A stretch of 64,000 bases of DNA, taken from positions 2,218,001 through 2,282,000 of the forward strand of contig NZ_CP156081.1 in NCBI RefSeq assembly GCF_039830135.1, written 5' to 3'. Shown here one piece after another: positions 36,526-44,939 of the stretch. The notes below the pieces were generated by a model. It was given only the letters and a program-made list of their open reading frames with translations. It did no database searches and was not told the DNA's origin. Source of the DNA: Defluviimonas sp. SAOS-178_SWC (GTDB lineage: Bacteria > Pseudomonadota > Alphaproteobacteria > Rhodobacterales > Rhodobacteraceae). Within the stretch, counting starts at the first letter, position 1; the number at the start of each line of letters is the position of its first letter. Position numbers and translations under genes: made by a program.

Positions 36526-37058
36526 CCAATCCTTCCGCAACCGTCCTGCTGACCACTTTTTCGAAGCCGCTGGCGAACGCCCTGCGCAGCAAGCTGACCA
36601 GCCTCGCGCGCAACGAACCCTACGTCTCGGCGCGGATCGTCGTGAAGGCGGTCTCGACGGTTGGCTATGACCTCTATTCCGAGCGGTTTGGACAACCGCA
36701 GATCACCCCTGCCGCGCTGATCAAATCGCTGATCGTCAAGGCCGCTGCCGAGGTCGAAGGCCACAGGTTCTCGACCCACTTCCTAATCGGGGAGTGGGTC
36801 GACGTCGTCGATGCCTGGCAACTGCGGTCATGGGAGGAATATCGCGATGTGTCGCGGCTGGGCCGGAAGCCGAGGATCGGAGGAAAGCAGCGCGAGACCC
36901 TTTGGACAATCTTTGAGCATGTCCGTGCGGGGCTGGCGGGACGCGGCGTTGTGACGTGGTCGGACGTCTTCGGCCGCCTCACAGACAGTCTCACCGAAAG
37001 CGGTTCACAACCCTTCGAATTCGCCGTGGTCGACGAGGCGCCGGACCTTGGCCTTGCC
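36526..37058 (+). pseudogene. Remnant of a superfamily 1 (UvrD-like) helicase gene
   Basis: The continuous frame begins SATVLLTTFSKPLANALRSK, then YDLYSERFGQ, ITPAALIKSLI, HVRAGLAGRGVVTWSDVFGR and FAVVDEA(P)DLGLAE. The last is the Walker B-like VDEAQD motif with Gln changed to Pro or altered near the break. No Walker A is seen, since the 5' part is cut by the IS3 fragment, and an IS6 fragment cuts the 3' part at about 37059. About 175 residues survive. Confidence 0.7.
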
Positions 37059-37267
37059 GAACCGGACCGTCTCGTGGCAGATGTCGATGCCGCGCTCGTG
37101 CAGTAGGTCCTCGACGTTGCGCAGGGACAGCGGGAACCGGATGTACATCATCACGGCCAGACGAATGACCTCGGGCGACGTCTTGAAATAGCGGAACGGG
37201 GAGCGTTGGGGCATGGCCGAAGGCTACGCAGACGAACTACCAGCCTCAAGCCGGTTTCTTTTGACAG
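37059..37267 (-). mobile_element. IS6-family copy 3, truncated to one end
   Basis: A transposase start (ATG 37214, MPQRSPFRYFKTSPEVIRLA) runs about 52 codons to ICHETVRF and then breaks into the helicase remnant. The end sequence TCAAGCCGGTTTCTTTTGACAG (split across 37247-37267) matches the right ends of copies 1 and 2. The rest of the element is gone. Confidence 0.75.
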
Positions 37268-37271
37268 AGCA

Positions 37272-37317
37272 CTACGAAACCGCCCTACCCGCCTCAAGCA
37301 CTGTTCTTTTGACACTG
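37272..37317. mobile_element. Second IS6-type terminus directly beside copy 3
   Basis: CTACGAAACCGCCCTACCCG, then CCTCAAGCACTGTTCTTTTGACACTG, repeats the layout of the copy 3 end (CTACG...CCTCAAGC...TTCTTTTGACA) only a few bases away, with several differences. It is closest to the ends of copies 1 and 2 in CCGCCCT and CCGCCTCAAG. It is probably the end of a fourth, otherwise lost, IS6 copy. Confidence 0.5.
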
Positions 37318-37441
37318 CCCCGAGGCGTCTTGACCTGCCCGTCCGTAAAAGCGACGTGGGACCTCACTTAAAGGCTTTATTCGGACAGAGCACGGTCAAT
37401 GCCGCAGGACTATTTCACATAGTTCATTCGCTATTGCGGTT

Positions 37442-38473
37442 TCACGCGGACTGGTACGCCCTGCGCCGACGATGGTGATGCACGCGGCTGGGAGGGCTTC
37501 CGAAGCGCCGCGAGTAAGCCTTGGCGAAGTAGGATTTGGAATTGAATCCGGATGCCGCGGCAATTTCGAAGAGAGTCAGATTGGTCTCGGTGATAAGGCT
37601 GCGTGCGAAATCTAAGCGCAGGTTCTGATAAAATCGTGTCGGCGTCTCGGCGACACAGAGACGGAACTGCCGTTCGATGTGACGTGTCGAATAGCCGACC
37701 GCACGGGCCAGCTCGTCCATCGAGAGCGGCGTTTCGATGTTGTCCGTCATCAGCTTCACGATCTCGATCAACCCCGGATTTCGCGTCTGAAGAATAGTGC
37801 CTACAGACGTTCGCTGGCTGAGGTTCGCGCCCGCATCGTCGCGGAGCAGGCACATGTCCGCGACGATCGTGGCAAAAGCGTTGCCATGATCCTTGCGGAT
37901 GATCGAGATCGCCATGTCTGCGGCCGCCGCCCCGCCGCCACAGGTCATGAACCGCCCGTCGATCTCGAACCGGCGTTTGCTTGGCGCTAGGCGAGGAAAA
38001 ATCTCCACGAACCCCGGGTGACATTCCCAGTGAAGCGTGAACGCCCGCCCATCAAGAAGCCCTGCCTGCGCCAGCGCAACTGCACCGGTGCAGATCCCCC
38101 CGATTTCGCCTCCGGTCCGAAAATGCCGGTGCAGGAAAGCAAGCGTGGACTTGGAGGGATTGCCGCCCTTGAGGTTGCCCGAGCAGGCGAGGAGGACGGT
38201 GTCACGGCCAACCGACTGCAGGGACCCATCGACCGCGATCTCGACGCCTGAAGAACAGCGGACGGGATGGCCGTCCTCCGACACGACGGACCAGGAGTAG
38301 AGCGGTTTCTGGGACAACTGATTGGCGATGCGAAGCGGCTCGATCGCCGCGCTGAAGGCGAGGAGGGTGAAATCTCGCAACAGCAGAAAGGCGTAACTCT
38401 TCGTCTTCTGCACCTCGCCCACCGGATAGTGGGCGGCCCCCAACGGGACGAGAGGTTCGGTCATGTCGAGCAT
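37442..38473 (-). CDS. GlxA-family transcriptional regulator (DJ-1/PfpI plus AraC HTH)
   Basis: The 343 aa protein has an N-terminal class I glutamine-amidotransferase-like domain (about 25-190; FTLLAFSAAIEPLRIANQLS, GGICTGAVALAQAGLLDGR with the nucleophile-elbow Cys) and a C-terminal AraC DNA-binding domain (about 235-335; PLSMDELARAVGYSTRHIER, FNSKSYFAKAYSRRFGSPPS). Regulators of this class often control catabolism of quaternary amines, carnitine or choline. It is in the same direction as the ABC transporter, downstream of potA, and may control the creatinine island. Confidence 0.87.
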   Translation of the reverse strand: MLDMTEPLVPLGAAHYPVGEVQKTKSYAFLLLRDFTLLAFSAAIEPLRIANQLSQKPLYSWSVVSEDGHPVRCSSGVEIAVDGSLQSVGRDTVLLACSGNLKGGNPSKSTLAFLHRHFRTGGEIGGICTGAVALAQAGLLDGRAFTLHWECHPGFVEIFPRLAPSKRRFEIDGRFMTCGGGAAAADMAISIIRKDHGNAFATIVADMCLLRDDAGANLSQRTSVGTILQTRNPGLIEIVKLMTDNIETPLSMDELARAVGYSTRHIERQFRLCVAETPTRFYQNLRLDFARSLITETNLTLFEIAAASGFNSKSYFAKAYSRRFGSPPSRVHHHRRRRAYQSA

Positions 38474-38869
38474 CGCGGCGTTCTCCTCACGCTACGTTCA
38501 GCAGGCTGTTTTCGATCATGCGCACCGCCGTTCAGCCCGGGTTTTCTAACTTCAGATCGTCAACCGGGCCGGCCTGGGTGGCGGTCGGTATTTGGTCTCG
38601 GCCTTCGGTTCCCGGGTGGCTGAGCAGAACGCACAAGACGGATGAGTGGACCGAAGAATACGCGCGCCATCACTCCGACCGGGGTGGCGTCGACCTGGCG
38701 CTGGCTCGGTCCTCCGGCGGCCACGGAATACATCGTTGCCTCGAGTTCATTCGAGGCGGCATCGAGGGCAAGCGGCAGGAGGCGCCCGCAAAACGGCAAG
38801 ACCGCCGGCGCCCCGCGTCCATGCGGACACTCGTGCGCCCCTAACAGATCTCGCCCGGCCATCCGCACC
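38474..38869. other. Intergenic region between the GlxA-type gene and the ABC ATPase
   Basis: About 400 bases. A minus-strand open frame (38560-38895, 111 codons) is present, but its residues match nothing I recognise and it runs into the ABC ATPase gene, so I do not call it a gene. No clear promoter or terminator can be picked out. Confidence 0.5.
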
Positions 38870-39967
38870 CTACTCGTCCATGACAAGATGACCATCCTCG
38901 AATGCCCAGTAGGCCACGAGATCCTGGCCCATTTCCAAGGGCAGGTTCGAAAGCTCTTCGTGGCTTTTCTGAACGCGGATTTCCTGCCCGTCTTTGGTTT
39001 CGAGGTAGATCGTGGCCGTGGCTCCGATGAATTCCTCGCCCATCATCTTCACGGGAATGGCGTTGACACGACCCGAGGGCGGTGTGCGCGCGAGGTTCGT
39101 CTTGGTGTCGAGAACCGTCAGGGTCGCGGTCTTGCCCACCGACACGTCAGAAGTCAGGTCCGAAGACGCAAGGGTGAGCGCGCCCACGGAGGTGTCGAGC
39201 GTCACGGTCTTTCCGTTCGCAGCCGTCACCCTCCCCGTGAACATGTTCGACGAGCCGAGGAAGCCGGCGACGAACCGGGTTCGTGGCGTGCGGTAAATCT
39301 CTTGCGGCGTGCCGATCTGTTCGATCTTGCCACGGCTCATGATGACGACCCGGTCGGCCATCGAAAATGCTTCCGATTGGCTATGGGTCACGTAGACGAA
39401 GGTGATCCCGGTCTCACGCTGGAGGCTTTTCAGGACCGACTGCATCCGCACCTTGAGCGCGGCATCAAGTGCGGAGAGCGGCTCGTCCAGGAGAAGGATC
39501 TCGGGCTCGACCACCAGGGACCGGGCAAGCGCGACCCGCTGCCGCTGGCCGCCGGAAAGCTGCGAGATGTTACGTCCGGCGAATTCGGCGATCTGCATCC
39601 GGTCAAGCCATTGCTCCGCCCGGCGGCGCCGTTCGGCCTTGCCGACCCCACGCATCTTGAGGGCGAATTCGACATTCTCGATCACGTTCAGAAACGGAAA
39701 GAGCGCGAGGCTCTGCCAGACCATCGGCGTGTCGCGGCGCCATGTTGGCAGGTCGTTGATCGGCTTGCCGGAGAGACGGATCATTCCCTCGGTCGGCGCT
39801 TCGAGCCCCGCGAGCATTCTCAGCGTCGTGGTCTTGCCACAGCCGGAAGAGCCCATGATCGCGAGGAACTCGCCCTTGCCGATCTCGAAGTCCATGCGTT
39901 GAACGGCGACGAATTCGCCGAAGCGCTTGACCACGCCATCGAAGGAAACCAGCGTATCCTTATTCAT
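38870..39967 (-). CDS. PotA-type ABC transporter ATP-binding protein
   Basis: This 365 aa ATPase has Walker A GSSGCGKTT, Q-loop WQSLALFPF, signature LSGGQRQRVA, Walker B ILLLDEPLSALD and a His switch (YVTHSQ), plus a TOBE-like C-terminal domain (about 280-360). It groups with spermidine/putrescine and other organic-amine importers. It is the last gene of the potDBCA order and probably powers uptake of creatinine, creatine or a related amine. Confidence 0.88.
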   Translation of the reverse strand: MNKDTLVSFDGVVKRFGEFVAVQRMDFEIGKGEFLAIMGSSGCGKTTTLRMLAGLEAPTEGMIRLSGKPINDLPTWRRDTPMVWQSLALFPFLNVIENVEFALKMRGVGKAERRRRAEQWLDRMQIAEFAGRNISQLSGGQRQRVALARSLVVEPEILLLDEPLSALDAALKVRMQSVLKSLQRETGITFVYVTHSQSEAFSMADRVVIMSRGKIEQIGTPQEIYRTPRTRFVAGFLGSSNMFTGRVTAANGKTVTLDTSVGALTLASSDLTSDVSVGKTATLTVLDTKTNLARTPPSGRVNAIPVKMMGEEFIGATATIYLETKDGQEIRVQKSHEELSNLPLEMGQDLVAYWAFEDGHLVMDE

Positions 39968-39976
39968 GTTCTGCTC

Positions 39977-40810
39977 CTATTCGTCCGCTGCCGGACGGGC
40001 CCCTGCGCCGCGATCGGTCAGGAGAACCTGCGCGATGATCACGAGCGTCATGGATGTGACGAAAACGAAAGTGCCGATGGCGTTGATCCGGGGGCTGACC
40101 TGGCCTTGCAGGAAGCCCAGCACCTTGACGGGAAGCGTCTCGTTCAGGCCCGAGACGAACCAGGCGATGGCGAATTCATCGAAGGACACGGCCATGGTAA
40201 TGAAAAGCGCGCCGAAGATCGCCGGTTTGGCGAAGGGCACGATGACATGGCGCATCGCCGCCCACTCGGACGCGCCGAGATTCCAGGCCGCCGCCTCCAG
40301 GTCCGGGTCCATCTGCGACAGGCGCAACCGGATGATCGCCATGGCGAAGGGGGCGCAGATCACGACATGGGCGATGATGACCGACAGCGCGTTGCCCGAA
40401 AGATTGATGCGCGACAGATAGGCCAGCATCGCAAGCCCGAGGATCACCACCGGGATCGTTGGCGGCAGAAGCGCGAGCGCGAGATAGACCTGCTTTCCGA
40501 AGAACTTGTAGCGGTAGTCGGTATAGGCCGCGCCGAAGCCGAGCGCCGTTGCGACGACGCCCACGATCACGCCGACGAAAAGGGTGTTGCGCAGGCCCTG
40601 CCACACAAGAGGATCCGACGCGACCGCCTGATACCATTCGAGCGAGAAATGCCCGAGCGGGATCGACGGAAAGCGGTCGGAATTGAAGGAAAAGACGAAA
40701 CTTGCCGCAATCGGCGCAAAGACGAACGCGTAGCCGAGGACGACATAGGCCTTCAACGCGAGATCAACGGCCCGGTTGCGATTGATGTTGGTGGTACCCG
40801 AGTCGCTCAT
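39977..40810 (-). CDS. PotC-type ABC transporter permease
   Basis: This 277 aa protein has six helices and the EAA-type loop (LEAAAWNLGASEWAAMRHVIVPF) used to dock the ATPase. It starts at ATG 40810 (MSDSGTTN), overlapping the PotB-type permease stop by 4 bases; the longer upstream frame is not coding. It ends 9 bases before the ATPase start. Confidence 0.88.
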   Translation of the reverse strand: MSDSGTTNINRNRAVDLALKAYVVLGYAFVFAPIAASFVFSFNSDRFPSIPLGHFSLEWYQAVASDPLVWQGLRNTLFVGVIVGVVATALGFGAAYTDYRYKFFGKQVYLALALLPPTIPVVILGLAMLAYLSRINLSGNALSVIIAHVVICAPFAMAIIRLRLSQMDPDLEAAAWNLGASEWAAMRHVIVPFAKPAIFGALFITMAVSFDEFAIAWFVSGLNETLPVKVLGFLQGQVSPRINAIGTFVFVTSMTLVIIAQVLLTDRGAGARPAADE

Positions 40811-41652
40811 TTGGTGCGCCCCTTGTAGGCGAAGCGGACGGCGGCGAAAGCCACGACCAGAAGCGTGCCGATCATGGTCAGCGCGATGACGGCCGCGCGG
40901 GGCCACTGCTGTCCGGATTTCGTTGTGTCGGTGATCAGGATCGAAAGGGTCGTCGGATCGCCGCCACCGAGGTAGATCGGGCTGACGAAATCGCCGAAAC
41001 TGAGGATGAACGCGAAGAGCGCGGCAATGACCAGGCCCACCCGCGCCGAGGGAATAATGACGGCGAAAACCGTGCGCATCCGCCCGCAGCGCAGGTTATG
41101 CGCGGCCTCAATGAGCGTGCGGTCCACGAAGACGAGGCTGAAGAGTTGAAGAAGCACCACGAGCGGGAATGTCAGCGTGAGATAGCCAATCATCGTCGCC
41201 CCGACGGTATTCAAAAGCGAAAACGGTCCAAGCCCGATCCAGCCGAGCATGACGTTGATGATGCCGGCATCCGAGAGAAACACCTGCCAGGAATAAACCC
41301 GCACGAGGTAGCTCGTGAAAAACGGGATCACCATCAGGAATACCGCCCAGCGTCGCGCCGTGTCGGACAGCTTGAAAGAGATCGCGTAGGCACAGGGAAA
41401 GGCGAGGACGCTGACCAGCGCGGATGCTGCGGCGGCCATCGCAAGGGTGGTACCGTAGGCCTGCCAGAAGACCGAGCGGCCATACATTGTAGCCCAGTTC
41501 ACGGCGTCGAAATCCGGCTGCATCCGGAAGTTCTTTACCGTCCAGAAGCTGAGCGCCACCAGGAAGACCAGTGGAAACACGAAGAACAGCAGCTGCCAGA
41601 TCAGGAGCGGCAGCGAGAAGGTGAGACCGTAGAGGGTCAGGGATCTTCGCAT
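40807..41652 (-). CDS. PotB-type ABC transporter permease
   Basis: This 281 aa membrane protein has six helices and the EAA loop (LIEAAHNLRCGRMRTVFAVIIPSA). It resembles the PotB subunit of spermidine/putrescine importers. It pairs with the PotC-type subunit, with which it overlaps by 4 bases. It follows the binding-protein gene after 66 bases. Confidence 0.87.
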   Translation of the reverse strand: MRRSLTLYGLTFSLPLLIWQLLFFVFPLVFLVALSFWTVKNFRMQPDFDAVNWATMYGRSVFWQAYGTTLAMAAAASALVSVLAFPCAYAISFKLSDTARRWAVFLMVIPFFTSYLVRVYSWQVFLSDAGIINVMLGWIGLGPFSLLNTVGATMIGYLTLTFPLVVLLQLFSLVFVDRTLIEAAHNLRCGRMRTVFAVIIPSARVGLVIAALFAFILSFGDFVSPIYLGGGDPTTLSILITDTTKSGQQWPRAAVIALTMIGTLLVVAFAAVRFAYKGRTK

Positions 41653-41718
41653 TCGAAAGGGCTCCAGCTGGAAGGCAATTCCGGGCCGACGGGGGGCTCC
41701 CGTCGGCCCTCAAGAGGC

Positions 41719-42843
41719 TCAGGCGCCCTTGTATTCGGACCAGAAGTCGTTCCAGTCTTCGAGGCTCTGCTGCACCGGCCACTGCCGATACTTGATCCGC
41801 CCGGCCCGGATCATGTCGATCGCGTTGCCGGCGTCCTTGGTCATCCCCTGGCGCTTGGCTTCATCCGGGTTCTCGGCTTGCAACACTTCCCAGCCCTTCT
41901 GGTTGGGGATGAGCGCGGGATAGGCGGCCATCTGGGCCGATTTCGCCTGCCCCTTGGCCGAGGTGATGTACTGGATCCATTTCTTGGCGAGGTCGGCCTT
42001 GGCCGAGCCCTTGCCGATGGAGAAGCATTCCGACCACTGAAGGCCACCTTCCTCCGGAATGGCCGAACGGACCTTGGCGCCGTTCTTCTCGAGCACGCCG
42101 GTGATCCAGTCGCCGATCCCCGCGAAGGCCAGCATCTGACCGTCGTTGAGCGACGAGAAGGTTCCGCCGTAGTCGAAGAAACCGCCGACCTGCGGGCGCA
42201 GCGACATGGTCTTTTCCTTGACGGCCTGCCAGGCGGCCTCGTCGATGTCGTAGGGGTTTGCATTGCCGTTCAGCAGGCTGATCTGACCGAGGTTGGGCAG
42301 GTGCCAGTCGAAATGCCCGACCTTGCCCGTCAGCTTCTCGTCCCAGAAGACATTGTAGGTCGATGCCTCGGCCTCGGTCAGGGCCTCGGTATTGTAGGCG
42401 ACGCCGAGGAAACCAAATCGCGTCACGAGCGAGAACAGCTTTCCGTCGCTCCAGTTTCCGGGGAAGTTCTGGAATTCGGGGAAGTAGTCGGAAATGGCGT
42501 AGTCGTTCGGATCAAGCTCCTCAACGTAACCCGCCTCGTTCAGCGCCTGCACATATTCGGCATCCGAAAGGATCACGTCGAAAGTGCCGGCCGGCGATTG
42601 CGAGATGAGGCCCAGCATGTTGTCGCCGCCAGTGTAGTACTTCGGGACGAACTTTACGTTGTTCTCGGCCTCGAACTCCGCCACGACGTCGGGCTCGGCA
42701 TGTCCGTACCAGGCAAGCATCGTGAGTTCCGTCGGCGCGGCGAAGGCGCGGCGCGACAACATCGGCGTCGCGAGAACCGCAGCGCCGCTTGCGAGAAGCG
42801 ATCTGCGTGTAAGCCTCATATCATTGGAATTCAGTTCCGACAT
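41719..42843 (-). CDS. PotD-type periplasmic substrate-binding protein (Tat signal)
   Basis: This 374 aa protein has a twin-arginine signal (LTRRSLLASGAAVLATPML) cleaved around AFA-AP. The PotD-like core includes TFDVILSDAEYVQALNEAG, GKLFSLVTRFGFLGVAYN and FAGIGDWITGVLEKNG, with acidic and aromatic residues that bind amines. The neighbours (creatininase and creatinase) suggest creatinine or creatine as ligand; polyamines are the main alternative. A conserved motif at 42921-42942 lies 78 bases upstream and recurs before creatinase. Confidence 0.87.
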   Translation of the reverse strand: MSELNSNDMRLTRRSLLASGAAVLATPMLSRRAFAAPTELTMLAWYGHAEPDVVAEFEAENNVKFVPKYYTGGDNMLGLISQSPAGTFDVILSDAEYVQALNEAGYVEELDPNDYAISDYFPEFQNFPGNWSDGKLFSLVTRFGFLGVAYNTEALTEAEASTYNVFWDEKLTGKVGHFDWHLPNLGQISLLNGNANPYDIDEAAWQAVKEKTMSLRPQVGGFFDYGGTFSSLNDGQMLAFAGIGDWITGVLEKNGAKVRSAIPEEGGLQWSECFSIGKGSAKADLAKKWIQYITSAKGQAKSAQMAAYPALIPNQKGWEVLQAENPDEAKRQGMTKDAGNAIDMIRAGRIKYRQWPVQQSLEDWNDFWSEYKGA

Positions 42844-42920
42844 GTGTGACTCCCTGTCTCATGTGGCAGCTTTGGCTGTAGAGCCTCACGCTAGGCCATG
42901 GGTGGATGGAGACAAAATCG

Positions 42921-42942
42921 GTTCTTGAAATCGCTAGATTTG
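42921..42942 (-). promoter_or_regulatory. Creatinine-regulon box upstream of the transporter
   Basis: On the plus strand GTTCT-T-GAAATC-GCT-AGATTTG holds the inverted repeat AAATC-GCTA-GATTT (42928-42941). It matches 18 of 22 bases of the box at 46236-46257 before creatinase. It starts 78 bases upstream of the PotD-type start codon. Confidence 0.6.
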
Positions 42943-43042
42943 TGGTCGTTATACGTTCGATCTTTACGCAACCTGGCAGCGCAGGAATTTGTTTTTCCCC
43001 ATGAATGCGCTGTCCGGGGGCTGGCTCCGACGCGCGAAGCAA

Positions 43043-43936
43043 TCAGCTTTTCAGAGGAGTAATGCCGGATCCAACGCTTTCGAGCGATGCGACGAGTTCG
43101 CTCACAAGCTGCAAGCCGGCCGCTGACAACCGCGGATGCTTGTAAAAGAGCCCGACGCGAAGCGGCTCCAGCGCGGGGAAACCTTCTGCTTCACTAAGCG
43201 CCCGCATCCCGGGGAGCATGGTCGCCTTTGTCAGCGCCGTCACGCACAAACCGTTGAGAACCGCGTTTTGGAGCCCGGAGATGCCAGGTCCGGTATAGAC
43301 CACGCGCCATCGCCGTTCGATCGCGTCAAGCGCTTGGATCATGCGTGCCCGGTACTCACAGCCTTCCGGGTGCGCGCCGATGGGAACCGGGCGGTGGACA
43401 ACATCCTCAAACCCTTCCGCCGCCGCCCAGATGGGCTGCTCGACCCACACGCGCGAAAGGTATGGCATCCGGGTCTCCGACATCATGGCAATGATGATGT
43501 CGAGATCATCACCGCGCAGATGTTGATGAAGCTCCCGGCTGAGGTCGCAATGAATCTCAAGCTCCACGTCGGTGTGATCCCGAATGAAGTTGGTGATGGC
43601 CCCCTGCAGAAACGCAACCGCGTAATCGGTGGGCAACCCGATCCGCAATACGCCGGTCTTGTGTGAGCGGTGGAAGTATCCCACTGCCTCGTCGTTGATG
43701 CGGATCATCTCGCGCGCGTAGCTCAGGAGTGCTTCACCCGTGGGCGTCGGCTGGACCGAGCGGCCCTCCTGCGTCAGGATCGGTGCGCGCACGAGTTCTT
43801 CGAGCCGCCGGATCTGGAGCGAGATCGCCGGCTGGCTTCGTCCGAGGAACGCGCCCGCTTTCGAATGGCCCCCCAGCTCGACGACCGCGATGAATGTCCT
43901 GAGCAAGTCGGTTGGAAGGTTCGTGATGGCGGCCAT
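43043..43936 (-). CDS. LysR-family transcriptional regulator
   Basis: This 297 aa LysR protein has an HTH at the N-terminus (TFIAVVELGGHSKAGAFLGR and PAISLQIRRLEELV) and a periplasmic-binding-like effector domain. It diverges from the creatininase gene with a 95-base gap that holds an AGATT-type inverted repeat. It is the natural candidate for the local activator of the creatinine/creatine island. Confidence 0.88.
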   Translation of the reverse strand: MAAITNLPTDLLRTFIAVVELGGHSKAGAFLGRSQPAISLQIRRLEELVRAPILTQEGRSVQPTPTGEALLSYAREMIRINDEAVGYFHRSHKTGVLRIGLPTDYAVAFLQGAITNFIRDHTDVELEIHCDLSRELHQHLRGDDLDIIIAMMSETRMPYLSRVWVEQPIWAAAEGFEDVVHRPVPIGAHPEGCEYRARMIQALDAIERRWRVVYTGPGISGLQNAVLNGLCVTALTKATMLPGMRALSEAEGFPALEPLRVGLFYKHPRLSAAGLQLVSELVASLESVGSGITPLKS

Positions 43937-43950
43937 GCATTTGCGACCCT

Positions 43951-43972
43951 AATCGAAAGATTGGAACAATCT
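43951..43972 (+). promoter_or_regulatory. LysR-type box between the LysR gene and creatininase
   Basis: AATC-GAAA-GATT (43951-43962) followed by GGAAC resembles the AAATC-N4-GATTT boxes before the transporter and creatinase, in the same orientation relative to the gene but two to three bases shorter. It overlaps the perfect inverted repeat AGATTG-GAA-CAATCT (43958-43972), a classic LysR-box shape. Confidence 0.5.
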
Positions 43973-44031
43973 ATTTTCTTGATGAAAGGTCGGCAAGCTA
44001 GTTTCACGACAGTTCATTCAAAGAGGGCACC

Positions 44032-44808
44032 ATGCCGACGACAACCGCCTTCGCATCCGAACTGACCTGGCCGGACTATGATGCGGCGGTCAGGACGGGA
44101 CAGACCCCGATCCTGATCCCCATCGGGTCGATGGAACAGCATGGCCATCACATGCCGCTGCATGTGGACGTGCTTCTCCCCACGGAATTCGCCCGCCGTG
44201 TCGCGCTGGAGATCGGCGCCCTAGTCGCGCCACCCTTCACCTATGGCTACAAGTCGCACCAGAAATCAGGCGGTGGCAATCATCTTCCCGGCACCACGAG
44301 CCTCGACGGCGCAACCCTGGTGGCCGCGCTGAAGGATGTGGTCAAGGAGTTCAGCCGCCACGGCGTGCGCAAGATCTGCCTCGTGAACGGACATTACGAG
44401 AATTCGTGGTTCATCATCGAAGCGATCGACCTTGCCCTGCGCGAGTTGCGCTGGGACGGTGTGACCGACGTCAAGGTCGTCGTGCTGTCCTATTGGGATT
44501 TCGTCCACGAAGAGGCGATCGCAAAGCTCTATCCCGACGGCTTCCCCGGCTGGGCGGTCGAGCATGGAGGTGTCCTGGAGACCTCGCTCATGATCGCGCT
44601 TTATCCGGACCTGGTCCAACTCGAACGCGCCGTCGACGTCAAGCCCGCGACCTTTCCGCCCTACGACGTGTATCCCGTGAAGCCGGAGTGGACGCCCGCT
44701 CCCGGCACGCTCTCCTCGCCGAAGGACGCGTCCGTCGAAAAGGGCCATATCCTGCTCGACGTCTGCACCAAGGGCATCGTCGAAGCGCTCCGGACCGAGT
44801 TCGGCTAA
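44032..44808 (+). CDS. Creatininase (creatinine amidohydrolase)
   Basis: Creatininase converts creatinine to creatine. The 258 aa protein has the family's Zn/Mn ligands: Glu35, His37 and Asp46 in GSMEQHGHHMPLHVD, and His121 and Glu123 in VNGHYEN. The length and the GNHLPGTTSL segment are typical. Related creatininase-family enzymes with other substrates exist, but the nearby creatinase supports this call. A strong terminator follows at 44832-44862. Confidence 0.85.
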   Translation: MPTTTAFASELTWPDYDAAVRTGQTPILIPIGSMEQHGHHMPLHVDVLLPTEFARRVALEIGALVAPPFTYGYKSHQKSGGGNHLPGTTSLDGATLVAALKDVVKEFSRHGVRKICLVNGHYENSWFIIEAIDLALRELRWDGVTDVKVVVLSYWDFVHEEAIAKLYPDGFPGWAVEHGGVLETSLMIALYPDLVQLERAVDVKPATFPPYDVYPVKPEWTPAPGTLSSPKDASVEKGHILLDVCTKGIVEALRTEFG

Positions 44809-44831
44809 ACCTTCCCATTCTCCCGAGACTT

Positions 44832-44862
44832 GGGGGCCGCCAGCGGCCCCCTTCTTTTTTTT
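44832..44862 (+). terminator. Rho-independent terminator after creatininase
   Basis: GGGGGCCG, loop CCAG, CGGCCCCC, followed by TTCTTTTTTTT. The long T tract makes it a confident plus-strand terminator. Confidence 0.85.
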
Positions 44863-44891
44863 GCCGACGCCTAGAGGATGCTCAGACAAGC

Positions 44892-44919
44892 AAAGGCCCG
44901 GGTCGAGCCCGGGCCTTTT
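44892..44919 (-). terminator. Terminator after creatinase
   Basis: AAAGGCCCGGG, loop TCGAG, CCCGGGCCTTTT lies 21 bases past the creatinase stop on its 3' side. The flanking A and T runs allow action on both strands, mainly for the minus-strand gene. Confidence 0.75.
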
Positions 44920-44939
44920 CGGTGTCGCGGTGGCGCAGA

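Noticed and set aside
38560..38895. 111-codon minus-strand frame between the GlxA-type and ABC genes
   Set aside because: Overlaps the ABC ATPase 3' end in another frame and has no recognisable motif.
38642..40828. 728-codon open frame on the plus strand
   Set aside because: It is antisense to the clear ABC ATPase and permease genes, and its translation is rich in His, Arg and Gly with no family motif.
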